This document shows positions 41,597 through 51,081 of a stretch of DNA of 64,000 bases, one piece after another. The translations under genes and the position numbers were made by a program. The DNA lies in contig NC_010505.1 in the NCBI RefSeq assembly GCF_000019725.1, forward strand, positions 2,406,001 to 2,470,000, given 5' to 3'. A model generated the notes under the pieces. The model did not search any database, had not been told where the DNA came from, and saw only the letters and a list, made by a program, of their open reading frames with translations. Numbering within the stretch: position 1 is the stretch's first letter; each line of letters opens with the position of its first letter. The stretch is from Methylobacterium radiotolerans JCM 2831. Lineage in GTDB: Bacteria; Pseudomonadota; Alphaproteobacteria; Rhizobiales; Beijerinckiaceae.

Positions 41597-42721
41597 CTAC
41601 AGGGCGAAATGCTTCGAGAGCTTGAGCCCCTGGGCCTGGTAGTTCGAGCCGGCCCCGGCCCCGTAGAGCGTCTCCGGCAGGTCGAGCATCCGCTCGTAGA
41701 CGAGGCGGCCGACGATCTGCCCGTCCTCCAGGAGGAACGGCACGTCGCGGGAGCGGACCTCCAGCACGGCCCGCGCGCCCGCCCCGCCCGCCCCGGCATA
41801 GCCGAAGCCCGGGTCGAAGAAGCCCGCGTAGTGGACCCGGAACTCGCCCACCAGAGGATCGAACGGCACCATCTCGGCGGCGTGGTCCGGCGGGACCTGC
41901 ACGGCCTCCTTCGAGGCCAGGATGTAGAACTGGCCGGGGTCGAGGATCAGGCTGCCCGACCCGTCGGCGGCGAGGGGCTCCCAGAAATCCGCGGCCCGGT
42001 GGCGGCCGGGGGCGTCCACGTCGACGAGGCCGGTGTGGCGCTTCGCCCGGTAACCCACGAGGCCGTCGAAGCCGGCGAGGTCCACCGAGACCGCGACGCC
42101 GCCCTGGAAGGACGGGCTGCCGGCGTCGACCAGGGCCGAGCGGGCGTGCAGCAGGCCGAGCTCGACCTCGGTCAGCCGCGGCGCCCCGCGGCGGAAGCGG
42201 ATCTGCGACAGCCGCGAGCCGCTGCGCACGAGGACCGGGAAGGTGCGCGGCGAGATCTCCGCGTAGAGCGGCCCGTCGTAGCCGGGCTCGACCTGGTCGA
42301 AGGCCTCGCCGCGGTCGGTGATCACGCGGGTGAAGACGTCGATGCGCCCGGTCGAGCTCTTCGGGTTCGCGGCCGCCGCGAGATCGGCCGGCAGGGCGAG
42401 GCTCTCCTGGAGCTCCGCGATGTAGACGCAGCCCGTCTCCAGGACGGCGCCCGGGCGCAGGTCGACGGCGTGCAGCGACAGCCGGTCGACGCAGGCCTGG
42501 ACCGTCCGTCCCGAGCCGGGCAGGAAGCTCGTCCGAACCCGGTAGGCCTTGGCGCCGAGGCGCAGGTCGAGGCTCGCGGGCTGGATCTGGTCGGGGGCGA
42601 AGGGGCTCGCGGTCCGGATGCCGCCCGCCTGGGCCAGGGCGGCGATCGCCTGGGCCGGCAGAATGCCGGATCGGCCGTCCGCGCTCGACTCGGCGGCTCC
42701 CGTGGCTGCGCCCGCGTTCAT
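41597..42721 (-). CDS. dcd: 2'-deoxycytidine 5'-triphosphate deaminase (long form)
   Basis: Dcd converts dCTP to dUTP, the substrate for dUTPase on the way to dTTP. The 374-residue product is about twice the common 190-residue form, as in other alphaproteobacteria. It has two related halves, with DQIQPASLDLRLGAKAYRVR in the first and a second domain with AEMVPFDPLVGEFRVHYAGF and FDPGFGYAG. LAAAANPKSSTGRIDVFTRV also fits the family. It runs antiparallel to apaG, with 258 bases between the starts. Confidence 0.92.
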   Translation of the reverse strand: MNAGAATGAAESSADGRSGILPAQAIAALAQAGGIRTASPFAPDQIQPASLDLRLGAKAYRVRTSFLPGSGRTVQACVDRLSLHAVDLRPGAVLETGCVYIAELQESLALPADLAAAANPKSSTGRIDVFTRVITDRGEAFDQVEPGYDGPLYAEISPRTFPVLVRSGSRLSQIRFRRGAPRLTEVELGLLHARSALVDAGSPSFQGGVAVSVDLAGFDGLVGYRAKRHTGLVDVDAPGRHRAADFWEPLAADGSGSLILDPGQFYILASKEAVQVPPDHAAEMVPFDPLVGEFRVHYAGFFDPGFGYAGAGGAGARAVLEVRSRDVPFLLEDGQIVGRLVYERMLDLPETLYGAGAGSNYQAQGLKLSKHFAL

Positions 42722-42979
42722 CGCGCCCCTGACTCCTTCGCGCGCCCCGGCCGGTCCGCGTCACTCCGATCAGCGTTGTCCGTCGGGACCCGCTAACGCG
42801 GGCTTAACCGCTTCCGCAGGCCGCGTCATGCCGGCGCCGCGCCCCGCCGGGGGGCCGGCGTCGCGCGAGGTAGTCCGCCGCAATTGACGACGATTCCGCC
42901 GCCCACTACCACCGGCCGGGAAGCGCGTTCCATTCGGCTTCAGCGAGTCGTACCGTCCGAAGAAGGGCCAAATAGGGCG

Positions 42980-43372
42980 ATGTACAAGGCCGAGACGCGG
43001 GGAATAAGTGTGACGGTTCAGTCTCGTTTCGTCGAGGAGGAGTCCTCGCCGACCGAGAGCCGCTACTTCTTCGCCTACACGGTCGAGATCGTGAACAACG
43101 GCAGCGAGCAGGTCCAGCTGCGCTCGCGCCACTGGCGGATCATCGACGGCCACGGCGCCTGCCAGGAGGTGCGCGGCACCGGGGTGGTCGGCAAGCAGCC
43201 GGTGCTGGAGCCGGGCGAGTCCTTCTGCTACACCAGCGGCTGTCCGCTCAACACGCCCGACGGGTTGATGGCCGGCAGCTACACCATGGCGACGGTGGCC
43301 GGCGAGAGCTTCGAGGCCGAGATCCCCGCCTTCTCCCTCGACAGCCCGCACGTCCGCCGCAGCCTGCACTGA
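42980..43372 (+). CDS. apaG: ApaG-domain protein
   Basis: ApaG is a small fibronectin III-like protein linked to Co2+ resistance and Mg2+ efflux in enterobacteria. The 130-residue product is the standard length. It contains SRYFFAYTVEIVNNGSEQVQ, LRSRHWRIIDGHG, GTGVVGKQPVLEPGESFCYT and the late MAGSYTMATVAGESFEAEIP, all family hallmarks. The ATG at 42980 (MYKAETRGISV) is preferred to an in-frame start at 42884. argE follows after 33 bases, so the two may be cotranscribed. Confidence 0.95.
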   Translation: MYKAETRGISVTVQSRFVEEESSPTESRYFFAYTVEIVNNGSEQVQLRSRHWRIIDGHGACQEVRGTGVVGKQPVLEPGESFCYTSGCPLNTPDGLMAGSYTMATVAGESFEAEIPAFSLDSPHVRRSLH

Positions 43373-43405
43373 GGTCCCGGCCGGGGCCTCGCCCCGGAGG
43401 AATCC

Positions 43406-44575
43406 ATGTCCGCGACCGGCGAGCGGCTGAGCCCGCTCGACATGCTCGCCCGCCTCGTGTCCTTCGATACGGAGAGCGACAAGTCCAACCTCGCCCTGAT
43501 CGACGCCGTCAGCGCCTATCTCGACGGCTGGGACGTCCCGTACCTGCGTCTCCCGAACGCGGCGGGCGACAAGGCCGCCATCCTCGCGACGGTCGGCCCG
43601 ATGGTCGACGGCGGCGTCGTCCTGTCCGGCCATACCGACGTGGTGCCGGTGACGGGCCAGGCCTGGACCAGCGACCCGTTCACCCTGCGCGTCGCCGACG
43701 GCCGGGCCTACGGACGGGGCGCGGTCGACATGAAGGGCTTCGACGCGCTGGCCCTGGCCCTGGTGCCCGACATGATCGCCGCCGGCCTGAAGCGGCCGAT
43801 CCACATCCTGCTCTCCTACGACGAGGAGACGACCTGCCTCGGCTCGATGGACGGGATCGCGCGGTTCGGCGACGGCCTGCCCCGCCCGGCCGCGGTGATC
43901 GTCGGCGAGCCCACCGGGATGGAGGTGGCGGACGCCCACAAGAGCATCGTCACCTGCCTCACCACAGTCCACGGCCACGAGGCCCATTCCGCCCGCCCGG
44001 CCCTCGGCGCGAACGCCGTGTCGGCCGCCTGCGACCTCGTCGCCGGCCTCAACCGGATCGCCGACCTGATGATCGAGCGCGGCGACCCGTCCGGGCGGTT
44101 CGATCCCGCCTCGACCACGGTCCATGTCGGGACGATCCAGGGCGGCACCGCGCGCAACATCCTCGCCAAGGAGTGCCGCTTCCTCTGGGAGTATCGCGGC
44201 CTGCCCGATCTCGACCCGGCCGAGATCCCGCGGCTCTTCGCGGCCGAGGTCGAGCGGGTCACCCGCGAGCGCCTCAACCGCTACGGCGCGTACGGGCGGA
44301 TCGAGACGCTGGAGGAGGTCGACATTCCGGGCCTCGCTCCGGAGCCGGGCTCGGAGGCCGAGCGCCTCTGCCTGCGCCTCGCGGGACGCAACCGCACCGT
44401 CGCGGTCCCCTACGCCACGGAGGCCGGGCGCTTCCAGGCGGCGGGTCTCCCGACGGTGGTCTGCGGCCCCGGCGACATCGCCCAGGCGCACCAGCCCGAC
44501 GAGTTCATCACCCTCGATGCCCTGGGCCAGGGTGAGCACTTCCTGCGCAAGCTGATCGAGGTGGGTGCGTCATGA
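43406..44575 (+). CDS. argE: acetylornithine deacetylase
   Basis: ArgE removes the acetyl group from N-acetylornithine in arginine synthesis. The 389-residue M20 metallopeptidase-fold enzyme has the metal-binding [20 protein letters not shown] and [20 protein letters not shown], and the catalytic Glu in [13 protein letters not shown]. The ATG at 43406 has GGAGG just upstream. It overlaps speG by four bases (ATGA). argF and argD lie a few kb further on, so most late arginine steps are encoded in this 7-kb stretch, although not as one operon. Confidence 0.93.
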   Translation: MSATGERLSPLDMLARLVSFDTESDKSNLALIDAVSAYLDGWDVPYLRLPNAAGDKAAILATVGPMVDGGVVLSGHTDVVPVTGQAWTSDPFTLRVADGRAYGRGAVDMKGFDALALALVPDMIAAGLKRPIHILLSYDEETTCLGSMDGIARFGDGLPRPAAVIVGEPTGMEVADAHKSIVTCLTTVHGHEAHSARPALGANAVSAACDLVAGLNRIADLMIERGDPSGRFDPASTTVHVGTIQGGTARNILAKECRFLWEYRGLPDLDPAEIPRLFAAEVERVTRERLNRYGAYGRIETLEEVDIPGLAPEPGSEAERLCLRLAGRNRTVAVPYATEAGRFQAAGLPTVVCGPGDIAQAHQPDEFITLDALGQGEHFLRKLIEVGAS

Positions 44576-45141
44576 ATGCGGTGACCGGTATCACCATCAA
44601 GCTGCGCCCGCTGGAGCGGGAGGACCTGCGCTTCGTCCACCAGCTCAACAACAACGACAGCATCATGCGCTACTGGTTCGAGGAGGCCTACGAGTCCTTC
44701 GCCGAACTGCAGCAGCTCTACGAGCGCAACATCCACAATCAGACCGAGCGGCGCTTCATCGTGGCCGACCCGAGCGGGGAGCCGGCCGGGCTGATCGAGC
44801 TCGTCGAGATCAACCACCTGCACCGGCGCTGCGAGTTCCAGATCGCGATCCACCCGAGCTTCCAGGGCCGCGGCTACGCGTGGCAGGCCACCCGGATCGC
44901 CATGGATTACGCCTTCAGCGTGCTCAACATCCACAAGCTCTACCTGCATGTCGACCGGGACAATGCCCGGGCCGTGCGGATCTACGAGCGCTGCGGCTTC
45001 CACCCCGAGGGCGTGCTGAAGGACGAGTTCTTCGTGAACGGGCGCTACCGCGACGCCGTGCGGATGTGCCTGTTCCAGCCCGAATATCTCAGGGCCCGCG
45101 GCGGCGGCGGCGACATCGCGGAGCCTGTCCTGAAGGCCTGA
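44572..45141 (+). CDS. speG: SpeG-like spermidine N1-acetyltransferase
   Basis: SpeG acetylates spermidine or spermine with acetyl-CoA, limiting polyamine toxicity. The 189-residue GNAT protein begins with the SpeG-type [20 protein letters not shown] then [14 protein letters not shown]. Its acetyl-CoA site is [20 protein letters not shown] and the end has [20 protein letters not shown]. Similarity to the enterobacterial enzyme, recalled from memory, spans the whole length. The start overlaps argE (ATGA). Ornithine, the product of argE, is also a polyamine precursor, so the pairing is biochemically sensible. Confidence 0.9.
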   Translation: MNAVTGITIKLRPLEREDLRFVHQLNNNDSIMRYWFEEAYESFAELQQLYERNIHNQTERRFIVADPSGEPAGLIELVEINHLHRRCEFQIAIHPSFQGRGYAWQATRIAMDYAFSVLNIHKLYLHVDRDNARAVRIYERCGFHPEGVLKDEFFVNGRYRDAVRMCLFQPEYLRARGGGGDIAEPVLKA

Positions 45142-45182
45142 ACCGGGTCCCGCCCGCGGGCGCCGTCGACCCGAAACGAAGA

Positions 45183-45212
45183 GGGGGGAGGAGCCGGTCG
45201 GCTCCCCCCCCC
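45183..45212. terminator. GC-rich bidirectional hairpin between speG and repeat protein
   Basis: GGGGGG (45183-45188) and GGAGCC (45190-45195) pair with GGCTCC (45200-45205) and CCCCCC (45207-45212) with a single mismatch and a four-base loop. It separates two convergent genes. Confidence 0.6.
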
Positions 45213-45226
45213 CAAGCTCACGCTTT

Positions 45227-46465
45227 TCAGTTGCGGCCGGCACCGCCCGCCTGGCCGCCGGCCCGGCCGGCGCCCTGGGCGCCGCCCATGGCGCCGTTGC
45301 CGCCCGTGCTGCCGCTCATGCCGCCGCGCTCCGCGCCGCCGGTCCGGCCGCCCTCGGCGCCGGACTTCATGCCGCCCTGCTGGCCGCCGCGATCCGACGC
45401 GTTGCGGATGCCGTCCTGCTGGCCGCCGCGCATGTCGCTGTTGCGCACGCCGTCGTTCTTGCCCTCCTGACGGGACGCCTTGTCCATCCCGCGATCCTGG
45501 CCGCGGTCGTTGCGGTCCGTCCGGCCGTCGTTGCGGCCCTCGTTGCGCGACGCGTTGCGGATGCCGTCCCGCTCGCCGCGATTGTCGAAGCGCGCCCCGG
45601 CGCGCTGCTCGGAGCGGAAGCTCGCGCTGACCGCGCCGCCGCCGCTCAGGCGCCGGTACTCGGCGGAGCCGTAGCGCACCCGCTGGCCGCGGATCGTCAC
45701 GAAGCGGTCTTCCTGGACGGAGACGAGGCGGCGGTACTCGGGGGAGCCGTACACCACGCGCTGGCCCCGGATCACGACGTAGCGCGCGCGCGGGCCGGTC
45801 TCGCGGACGCTGACCAGGCGGCGGTACTCGGGCGAGCCGTAGAGCACCCGCTGGCCGCGGATCACGACGTAGCGCGCGCGCGGGCCGCGGTTCTCGGTGA
45901 CGACGAGGCGGCGATACTCCGGCGAGCCGTACACGACCCGGCGGCCGCCGATGAACACGTAGCGGCCCTCGCGGCGGAAGCCGCCCTCGACCCGCTCGGA
46001 CCGGACATCCGTCCGGCTCACGTCCGCCCGGCCGCGGAAGTCGGTGCGGTCGGCGCGACGGTCACCGCGGCGGTCGCCGCGATCGGCACGCGCGCCGTCG
46101 CGATCCCCGCGCTCGTCGCGGTCGGCGCGATCGCCGCGGCGGTCGCCCCGCTCGGCGCCGGCCCTGTCCTGAGCCGTGCGATCCTGGGCCATGCGATCCT
46201 GGCCCGTGCGGGCCTCGCCGCCGGCCTCGCGGCCCTGCGCGGACCGACCCGCCTCGGCGCCGGAGCGGTCGGACGCCGCCTGGCGACCGCCCTGCATGCC
46301 GCTCTGCATGCCGCCGCGGTCGCCGCCACCGGCCTTCATGCCGGACTCGGCGCCACCCTGACCGCCGCGACCGCCCATCCCGGCGCCGCGATCGGCGCCA
46401 CCCTGCTGGGCATAGGCCGAGGTGCTGATCAGCAGCGCGGCCAATCCGATCGACAATTTCCGCAT
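45227..46465 (-). CDS. secreted low-complexity protein with four tandem repeats
   Basis: The 412-residue product has a signal peptide (MRKLSIGLAALLISTSAYAQ). A long Gly/Asp/Arg/Gln-rich region to about residue 165 follows, then four tandem units starting at residues 168, 198, 228 and 254, each with an RYVxIRGQRVxYGSPEYRRL core. A second Gly/Asn/Asp-rich tail ends in AGGAGRN. The repeats alternate beta-type V/I residues with a conserved YGSPEYRRL. I do not recognise the family. The ATG at 46465 follows GGAGGG. A near-match EcfG promoter lies upstream, so a surface or periplasmic stress role is possible. Confidence 0.8.
   Translation of the reverse strand: MRKLSIGLAALLISTSAYAQQGGADRGAGMGGRGGQGGAESGMKAGGGDRGGMQSGMQGGRQAASDRSGAEAGRSAQGREAGGEARTGQDRMAQDRTAQDRAGAERGDRRGDRADRDERGDRDGARADRGDRRGDRRADRTDFRGRADVSRTDVRSERVEGGFRREGRYVFIGGRRVVYGSPEYRRLVVTENRGPRARYVVIRGQRVLYGSPEYRRLVSVRETGPRARYVVIRGQRVVYGSPEYRRLVSVQEDRFVTIRGQRVRYGSAEYRRLSGGGAVSASFRSEQRAGARFDNRGERDGIRNASRNEGRNDGRTDRNDRGQDRGMDKASRQEGKNDGVRNSDMRGGQQDGIRNASDRGGQQGGMKSGAEGGRTGGAERGGMSGSTGGNGAMGGAQGAGRAGGQAGGAGRN
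45647..45964 (-). repeat. four in-gene repeat units of about 30 codons
   Basis: Three units of 90 bases and a fourth, shorter one of about 60 bases encode the RYVxIRGQRVxYGSPEYRRL repeats. The second and third units are nearly identical at DNA level (GCGCGCGCGGGCC spacers and matching codons), indicating recent duplication. Confidence 0.75.
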
Positions 46466-46496
46466 GGCGTACCCTCCAATGTTGAATCTGCCACGC

Positions 46497-46522
46497 AACG
46501 TCAAAGGTCGCGAAACGGTTCA
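46497..46522 (-). promoter_or_regulatory. near-match EcfG-type promoter of the repeat protein gene
   Basis: On the minus strand TGAAC, a 17-base spacer, then CGTT: one change from GGAAC-N16/17-CGTT. It lies 32 bases before the start codon at 46465, which leaves a short leader containing the GGAGGG site. Confidence 0.45.
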
Positions 46523-46634
46523 GCCTGGAGGGCTCAAAAATTTACGCAACGAATACCGATCTTCGTGCGTTTCGCGCGGAAAAGCTTGGCCGTAGACGCG
46601 GGCATGCTGGTCCGCAGGCCCGCTGTCCTGCGCT

Positions 46635-47678
46635 CTACTGGCTCGGCTGTCCGGCGATCTCGGCCTCGACCTCCTGGGGATCGAGGTCGTAGCGCCGGGA
46701 GCAGAACTCGCAGGTGATGACGATGCGCCCGTCATCCGCCACCATGTCGTGCCGTTCCTGCGGCGAGAACGAGCGGATCATGCCCATCACGCGCTCCCGC
46801 GAGCAGCGGCATGTCTCCTGGACCGGCTGACGGTCGAACACCCGCACGCCGCGCTCGTGGAACAGCCGGTAAAGCAGCCGCTCGCTGGACACGTGCGGAT
46901 CGACCAGCTCGTGGTCCTCGATGGTCGCGACCAGCGAGCGGGCCTCGACCCAGGCATCGTCCTCCGGCGCCTCCCCCGAGAGATGCGCGTGGCCCTCCGG
47001 GATGTCGCCCGGGGGCAGGTCGGCGAGGCGCGCCCGGTCCACCGACTGGGGCAGGAACTGCACGAGCAGGCCGCCGGCCCGCCAGCGCCCGGCCCCCTCC
47101 TCCACGGCCTCGGCCACGGCGAGGCGCACCTGCGTGGGGATCTGCTCCGACTGGCGGAAATACTGGTGCGCGGCCTCCTCCAGGCTCTGGCCCTCGAGGG
47201 CGACGACGCCCTGGTAGCGGCTCGCGGCGGTGCCCTGGTCGATGGTCATGGCGAGATGGCCGGTGCCGATCAGCTCGGCATCCTTGAGCGGCCCGGCGCC
47301 GAGGGCGGCGACCCGCTCCGGCTCGAACCGCGCGGTGGCGCGCAGCCGGTCCGGGGCCTCGAAATCGACCACGATCATCGCGACCGGACCGTCGGTCTTG
47401 GTCTGGAGCTGGAACCGGCCCTCGAACTTGAGCGAGGAGCCGAGCAGCACCGTCAGCGCCGCCGCCTCGCCGAGGAGGCGCGCCACCGGGTCCGGGTAGC
47501 CGTGGCGGCGCAGGATCGTGTCCACGGCGGGACCGAGCCGGACGACGCGCCCGCGCACGTCCAGCGCCTCGACGGCGAAGGGCAGCACGGCGTCGTCCGC
47601 GCCGGCGTGGCCGTTGCCGGCATTCTCGGCCCGCGACTGGGATGGCGACTGGGGGTGCGACTGCGTTCCTGAGGTCAT
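46635..47678 (-). CDS. hslO: Hsp33 redox-regulated chaperone
   Basis: Hsp33 is activated by oxidation of its zinc-bound cysteines and then holds unfolding proteins. The 347-residue protein is longer than the E. coli form (about 290) because of an N-terminal Ser/Gln extension and internal insertions. The C-terminal zinc site CRCSRERV plus CEFCSRRYDL gives the CxC...CxxC pattern. The core includes LLGEAAALTVLLGSSLKFEG. It is followed by no cotranscribed gene and is preceded by argF in the same direction, a gene order common in Hyphomicrobiales. Confidence 0.95.
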   Translation of the reverse strand: MTSGTQSHPQSPSQSRAENAGNGHAGADDAVLPFAVEALDVRGRVVRLGPAVDTILRRHGYPDPVARLLGEAAALTVLLGSSLKFEGRFQLQTKTDGPVAMIVVDFEAPDRLRATARFEPERVAALGAGPLKDAELIGTGHLAMTIDQGTAASRYQGVVALEGQSLEEAAHQYFRQSEQIPTQVRLAVAEAVEEGAGRWRAGGLLVQFLPQSVDRARLADLPPGDIPEGHAHLSGEAPEDDAWVEARSLVATIEDHELVDPHVSSERLLYRLFHERGVRVFDRQPVQETCRCSRERVMGMIRSFSPQERHDMVADDGRIVITCEFCSRRYDLDPQEVEAEIAGQPSQ

Positions 47679-47955
47679 GCCCTCTCCGATCGATGCGTCC
47701 GGCCTCTCGTGCCGGCAGAGCGTGGATCCGTCCTCCCGGGGGCCGGGCGGCGTGAGGCGATGACCTTGGCGGAGCGATCGGATCCCTCACCCCGTCCAGC
47801 CCGGAGCGGGAGCGGCGGCGCAGCGCGCCCCGTTCGTCGCCGGGATGCCGCCTTCCGGCGGCCGCGATGGGGAGACGGACGGCACGGGCCGCCCGCTCAC
47901 GCCTATATGGTGCCCCGACCCCGCGAGCGCGAGGCCGGACGTGGCGACCGCGGGC

Positions 47956-48936
47956 TCAGAGCCCGCTGGCGCCCAGGCACCAGGCCAGGATGCCCTTCTG
48001 CGCGTGCAGGCGGTTCTCGGCCTCGTCGAACACCACGGAGCGCGGGCCGTCCATCACCTCGGCCGTCACCTCCTCGCCGCGGTGGGCCGGGAGGCAGTGC
48101 ATGAAGATCGCGTCCGGGTTCGCCGCCGCCATCAGCGCGTCGTTGACCTGATAGGGGCTCAGCAGGTTGTGCCGGTGCGCCTCGTCGTCGTCGCCCATCG
48201 ACACCCAGCAATCGGTGACCACCGCATCGACGCCGTCCACGGCCGCGAAGGCGTCGGTGGTGACGTGGACGTCGGCACCCTCCTGCTGCGCCCAGGCGAG
48301 GAGCGCCGGCGGCGGCGCGAGTTCCGGCGGGCTCGCGATGTTCAGGGTGAAGTCGAACCGGGCGGCGGCGTGAACCCAGCTCGCCAGCACGTTGTTCGCA
48401 TCGCCCGACCACGCGACCTTGCGGCCCCGGATCGGCCCGCGATGCTCCTCGAAGGTCAGCACGTCGGCCATGATCTGGCACGGGTGCGAGACCTTGGTCA
48501 GCGCGTTGATCACCGGGACGGTGGCGTACTCGGCCAGCTCCAGCATCTGACCGTGGTCGAGGATGCGGATCATGATCGCGTCGACGAAGCGCGAGAGCAC
48601 CTGCGCGGTGTCGCCGATGGTCTCGCCGCGGCCGAGCTGCATCTCGGAGCCGGTGAGCATCAGGGTCTCGCCGCCGAGCTCGCGCATCGCCACGTCGAAG
48701 GAGACGCGGGTGCGGGTCGAGGGCCGGTCGAACACCATGGCGAGGGTCTTGCCGGTGAGCGGGCGCTCGGCAGCCAGCTCGCCCTTGCGGCGGCGCGCCT
48801 TGATGGCGGCGCTGGCATCGAGGACCCGGCGCAGCTCCGCCCCGGAGAAATCCTTGAGATCGAGGAAATGACGAGGGCCGGCACCGTTCAGGTGCCTGGC
48901 CGGGGCGTGTGCCCGGCCGTCAATCTGGGCTTTCAT
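47956..48936 (-). CDS. argF: ornithine carbamoyltransferase
   Basis: ArgF makes citrulline from ornithine and carbamoyl phosphate. The 326-residue enzyme has [20 protein letters not shown] (carbamoyl phosphate site), the HPCQ motif in [20 protein letters not shown], and the ornithine/proton motif [16 protein letters not shown]. It lies 167 bases after argD in the same direction and 277 before hslO, likely in one regulated unit. Confidence 0.97.
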   Translation of the reverse strand: MKAQIDGRAHAPARHLNGAGPRHFLDLKDFSGAELRRVLDASAAIKARRRKGELAAERPLTGKTLAMVFDRPSTRTRVSFDVAMRELGGETLMLTGSEMQLGRGETIGDTAQVLSRFVDAIMIRILDHGQMLELAEYATVPVINALTKVSHPCQIMADVLTFEEHRGPIRGRKVAWSGDANNVLASWVHAAARFDFTLNIASPPELAPPPALLAWAQQEGADVHVTTDAFAAVDGVDAVVTDCWVSMGDDDEAHRHNLLSPYQVNDALMAAANPDAIFMHCLPAHRGEEVTAEVMDGPRSVVFDEAENRLHAQKGILAWCLGASGL

Positions 48937-49103
48937 CGCGTCACAATACTAGAGTCTGCTCAACGATCACCTGATCATGAACCGCACTCTACCTCCTGGC
49001 AGGGGCATCTCCGTCACGCGCGGCGGGATCGACCGCGCCCGGAAATGCTTCGGGCCGCCCTCCGGGATCCGGGGGGCGGTGTTCTCAATCGCGCGGATCG
49101 ATC

Positions 49104-50303
49104 CTACTCGGCCGCGCCGCGCACGGCCTCGAAGCCGGACGCCGCCGCGTCCAGGCGGCGGACCGCCTCGTCGATCTCGGCCTCGCCGATGGTCAGCGGC
49201 GGCAGCAGGCGGACGATGTTGTCGCCCGCCGGGATGACCAGCAGGTGGGCGTCCCGCGCGGCGGCGGCGAAGTCGGTGTTCGGCACGCCGAGCTTGAGGC
49301 CGAGCATCAGCCCCTCGCCGCGGATCTCCTGGATGACGTGCGGGTGGCGGTCGCGCAGGGCCGCGAGCTTCTGCTTGAGCAGCAGGCCGGACCGGGCGAC
49401 GCGCGCGAGGAAGCCCTCCTCCAGCACCACGTCCAGCACGGCGTTGCCCACCGCCATGGCGAGCGGGTTGCCGCCGAAGGTGGTCCCGTGCGTGCCGGCG
49501 GTCATGCCGCGGGCGGCCTCGCGGGTCGCGAGGCAGGCGCCGAGCGGGAAGCCGCCGCCGATGCCCTTGGCGACGCTCATGATGTCCGGGGTGATGCCGG
49601 ACCATTCGTGCGCGAACAGCCGGCCCGTGCGGCCGACGCCGGTCTGGACCTCGTCCATGATCAGCAGGAGGCCGTTGGCGTCGCAGATCTCGCGCAGCCG
49701 GCGCAGGTCCGCGTGGGGGATCTCCCGAACGCCGCCCTCGCCCTGGATCGGCTCGATCATCAGCGCCGCCGTCTCCGGCCCGATCGCCGCCTCGAGCGCC
49801 GCCCAGTCGCCGGCCGGGACCTGGTCGAAGCCCTCGACCTTCGGACCGAAGCCCTCGATGTACTTCTGCTGGCCGCCGGCCGCGAGCGTCGCCAGCGTCC
49901 GCCCGTGGAAGGCGCCCGCGAAGGTGACGATCCGGTAGCGCTCCGGCTGCCCACCGGCCGCGTGGTACTTGCGGGCGATCTTGATCGCCGCCTCGTTCGC
50001 CTCCGCGCCCGAGTTGCAGAAGAACACCACGTCCGCGAAGGTCGCGTCGACGAGGCGTTGCCCGAGGCGCTCGCCGCCCGGAATCTGGAACAGGTTCGAG
50101 GTGTGCCAGATCTTGCTCGCCTGCTCGGTCAGCGCGCCGACGAGGTGCGGGTGCGCGTGGCCGAGGCCGTTCACCGCGATGCCGGCGCCGAAGTCGAGGT
50201 ATCGCTCCCCGCCCTCCGTCACGAGCCAGGCGCCCTCGCCGCGCTCGAAGGCGAGCGGCGCGCGGACGTAGGTCGGCAGAAGGGCTGACGTCACGGGTCC
50301 CAT
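49104..50303 (-). CDS. argD: acetylornithine aminotransferase
   Basis: ArgD transaminates N-acetylglutamate semialdehyde to N-acetylornithine with PLP. The 399-residue class III aminotransferase has the glycine loop [20 protein letters not shown], the [20 protein letters not shown] motif with the PLP-contacting Asp, and the Schiff-base Lys in [18 protein letters not shown]. The ATG at 50303 is preferred to one at 50348. It begins the argD-argF-hslO series and has its own promoter with a leader dyad. Confidence 0.93.
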   Translation of the reverse strand: MGPVTSALLPTYVRAPLAFERGEGAWLVTEGGERYLDFGAGIAVNGLGHAHPHLVGALTEQASKIWHTSNLFQIPGGERLGQRLVDATFADVVFFCNSGAEANEAAIKIARKYHAAGGQPERYRIVTFAGAFHGRTLATLAAGGQQKYIEGFGPKVEGFDQVPAGDWAALEAAIGPETAALMIEPIQGEGGVREIPHADLRRLREICDANGLLLIMDEVQTGVGRTGRLFAHEWSGITPDIMSVAKGIGGGFPLGACLATREAARGMTAGTHGTTFGGNPLAMAVGNAVLDVVLEEGFLARVARSGLLLKQKLAALRDRHPHVIQEIRGEGLMLGLKLGVPNTDFAAAARDAHLLVIPAGDNIVRLLPPLTIGEAEIDEAVRRLDAAASGFEAVRGAAE

Positions 50304-50354
50304 CTCCGTTTCACGCAGGATCCCGGAGCGAGCGTTAACCGGCTCCAAATGAAA

Positions 50355-50379
50355 GTGCCGCCTCAGTCCTGGGCGGCAC
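50355..50379 (-). promoter_or_regulatory. perfect dyad in the argD leader
   Basis: GTGCCGCC at 50355-50362 and GGCGGCAC at 50372-50379 form a perfect 8-base inverted repeat around 9 bases, directly after the predicted argD transcription start. It could be a repressor operator or a leader hairpin. I do not recognise a known consensus. Confidence 0.45.
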
Positions 50380-50387
50380 GCGCGCGA

Positions 50388-50415
50388 TTACTATGAAAGA
50401 GCCGCCGCCTGTCAA
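50388..50415 (-). promoter_or_regulatory. promoter of argD
   Basis: On the minus strand TTGACA (50415-50410), a 16-base spacer and TAGTAA (50393-50388). The -35 is a perfect housekeeping match. It lies about 85 bases upstream of the ATG at 50303. Confidence 0.6.
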
Positions 50416-50605
50416 CGTTTCAGTGCCCGGCGGACCCGCCGGGCAGCCCTGCACGCGGCACCGATAGGGCTGATCTCGACGGTCAAGCGGCGGCGGTCTC
50501 GCCCCGGGCCGACGGAGAATCGAAGGTCTGCGGAACCGGCCCTTGCGCCGCGGGGGGCGGCCGTGCTCCTGCTCCCGCGGATTCGCAGGAACCAGGGAGA
50601 ACCCG
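50416..50605. other. divergent intergenic stretch before the RidA gene
   Basis: With the argD leader it makes a 302-base gene-free interval. Apart from the argD promoter and dyad nothing is recognised; the RidA gene has only its AGGGA ribosome site near 50593. Confidence 0.35.
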
Positions 50606-51079
50606 ATGAGCTCGATCAAGGAACGCCTGGCGGCGCTGGGCCTGACCCTGCCGAGGGCGGCGGCGCCGGTCGCCAACTACGTGCCGTTCGTGCGCACCGG
50701 CAACTTGGTGGTGATCTCCGGCCAGGTCTGCTTCGGCGCGGACGGCGCCATCGCGGCCGAGCACAAGGGCAAGGTCGGCGGCGGCGTCTCGGCCGAGGCC
50801 GGCAAGGCGGCCGCCCGCCTGTGCGCCCTCAACGTCCTCGCCCAGCTCGAGGCCGCGGTGGGCGACCTCGACCGCGCGGTGGTCCAGTGCGTCCGGCTCG
50901 GCGGCTTCATCAACGCGGCGCCGGGCTTCTCGGCCGTGGCCGGCGTGATGAACGGCGCCTCCGACCTGATGGTCGAGCTGCTCGGCGACCGCGGGCGCCA
51001 CGCCCGCTCCACCGTCGGCGTGGCCGAGCTGCCCCTCGACGCCGCCGTCGAGGTCGAGGCGATGTTCGAGGTCCGCTGA
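50606..51079 (+). CDS. RidA/YjgF family protein
   Basis: RidA proteins deaminate reactive enamine/imine intermediates from PLP enzymes. The 157-residue product belongs to the longer branch of the family, with YVPFVRTGNLVVISGQVCFG, AARLCALNVLAQLEAAVGDL, VVQCVRLGGFINAAPGFSAV and the late GRHARSTVGVAELPLDAAVE. The Arg in HARSTVGV corresponds to the conserved active-site Arg. The ATG at 50606 follows AGGGAGA. The glycerophosphodiesterase gene follows after 2 bases, so they are cotranscribed. It is divergent from argD, a PLP enzyme, which fits a detoxifying role. Confidence 0.9.
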   Translation: MSSIKERLAALGLTLPRAAAPVANYVPFVRTGNLVVISGQVCFGADGAIAAEHKGKVGGGVSAEAGKAAARLCALNVLAQLEAAVGDLDRAVVQCVRLGGFINAAPGFSAVAGVMNGASDLMVELLGDRGRHARSTVGVAELPLDAAVEVEAMFEVR

Positions 51080-51081
51080 CG

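Noticed and set aside
45165..45226. Poly-G/poly-C tract after speG as a phase-variable homopolymer
   Set aside because: The G and C runs lie between convergent genes and form one hairpin, so a terminator explains them and no promoter or codon would be affected by length change.
47679..47955. Small coding frames between hslO and argF
   Set aside because: Products are Arg/Pro/Gly-rich with no ribosome sites or family features; the interval is treated as non-coding.
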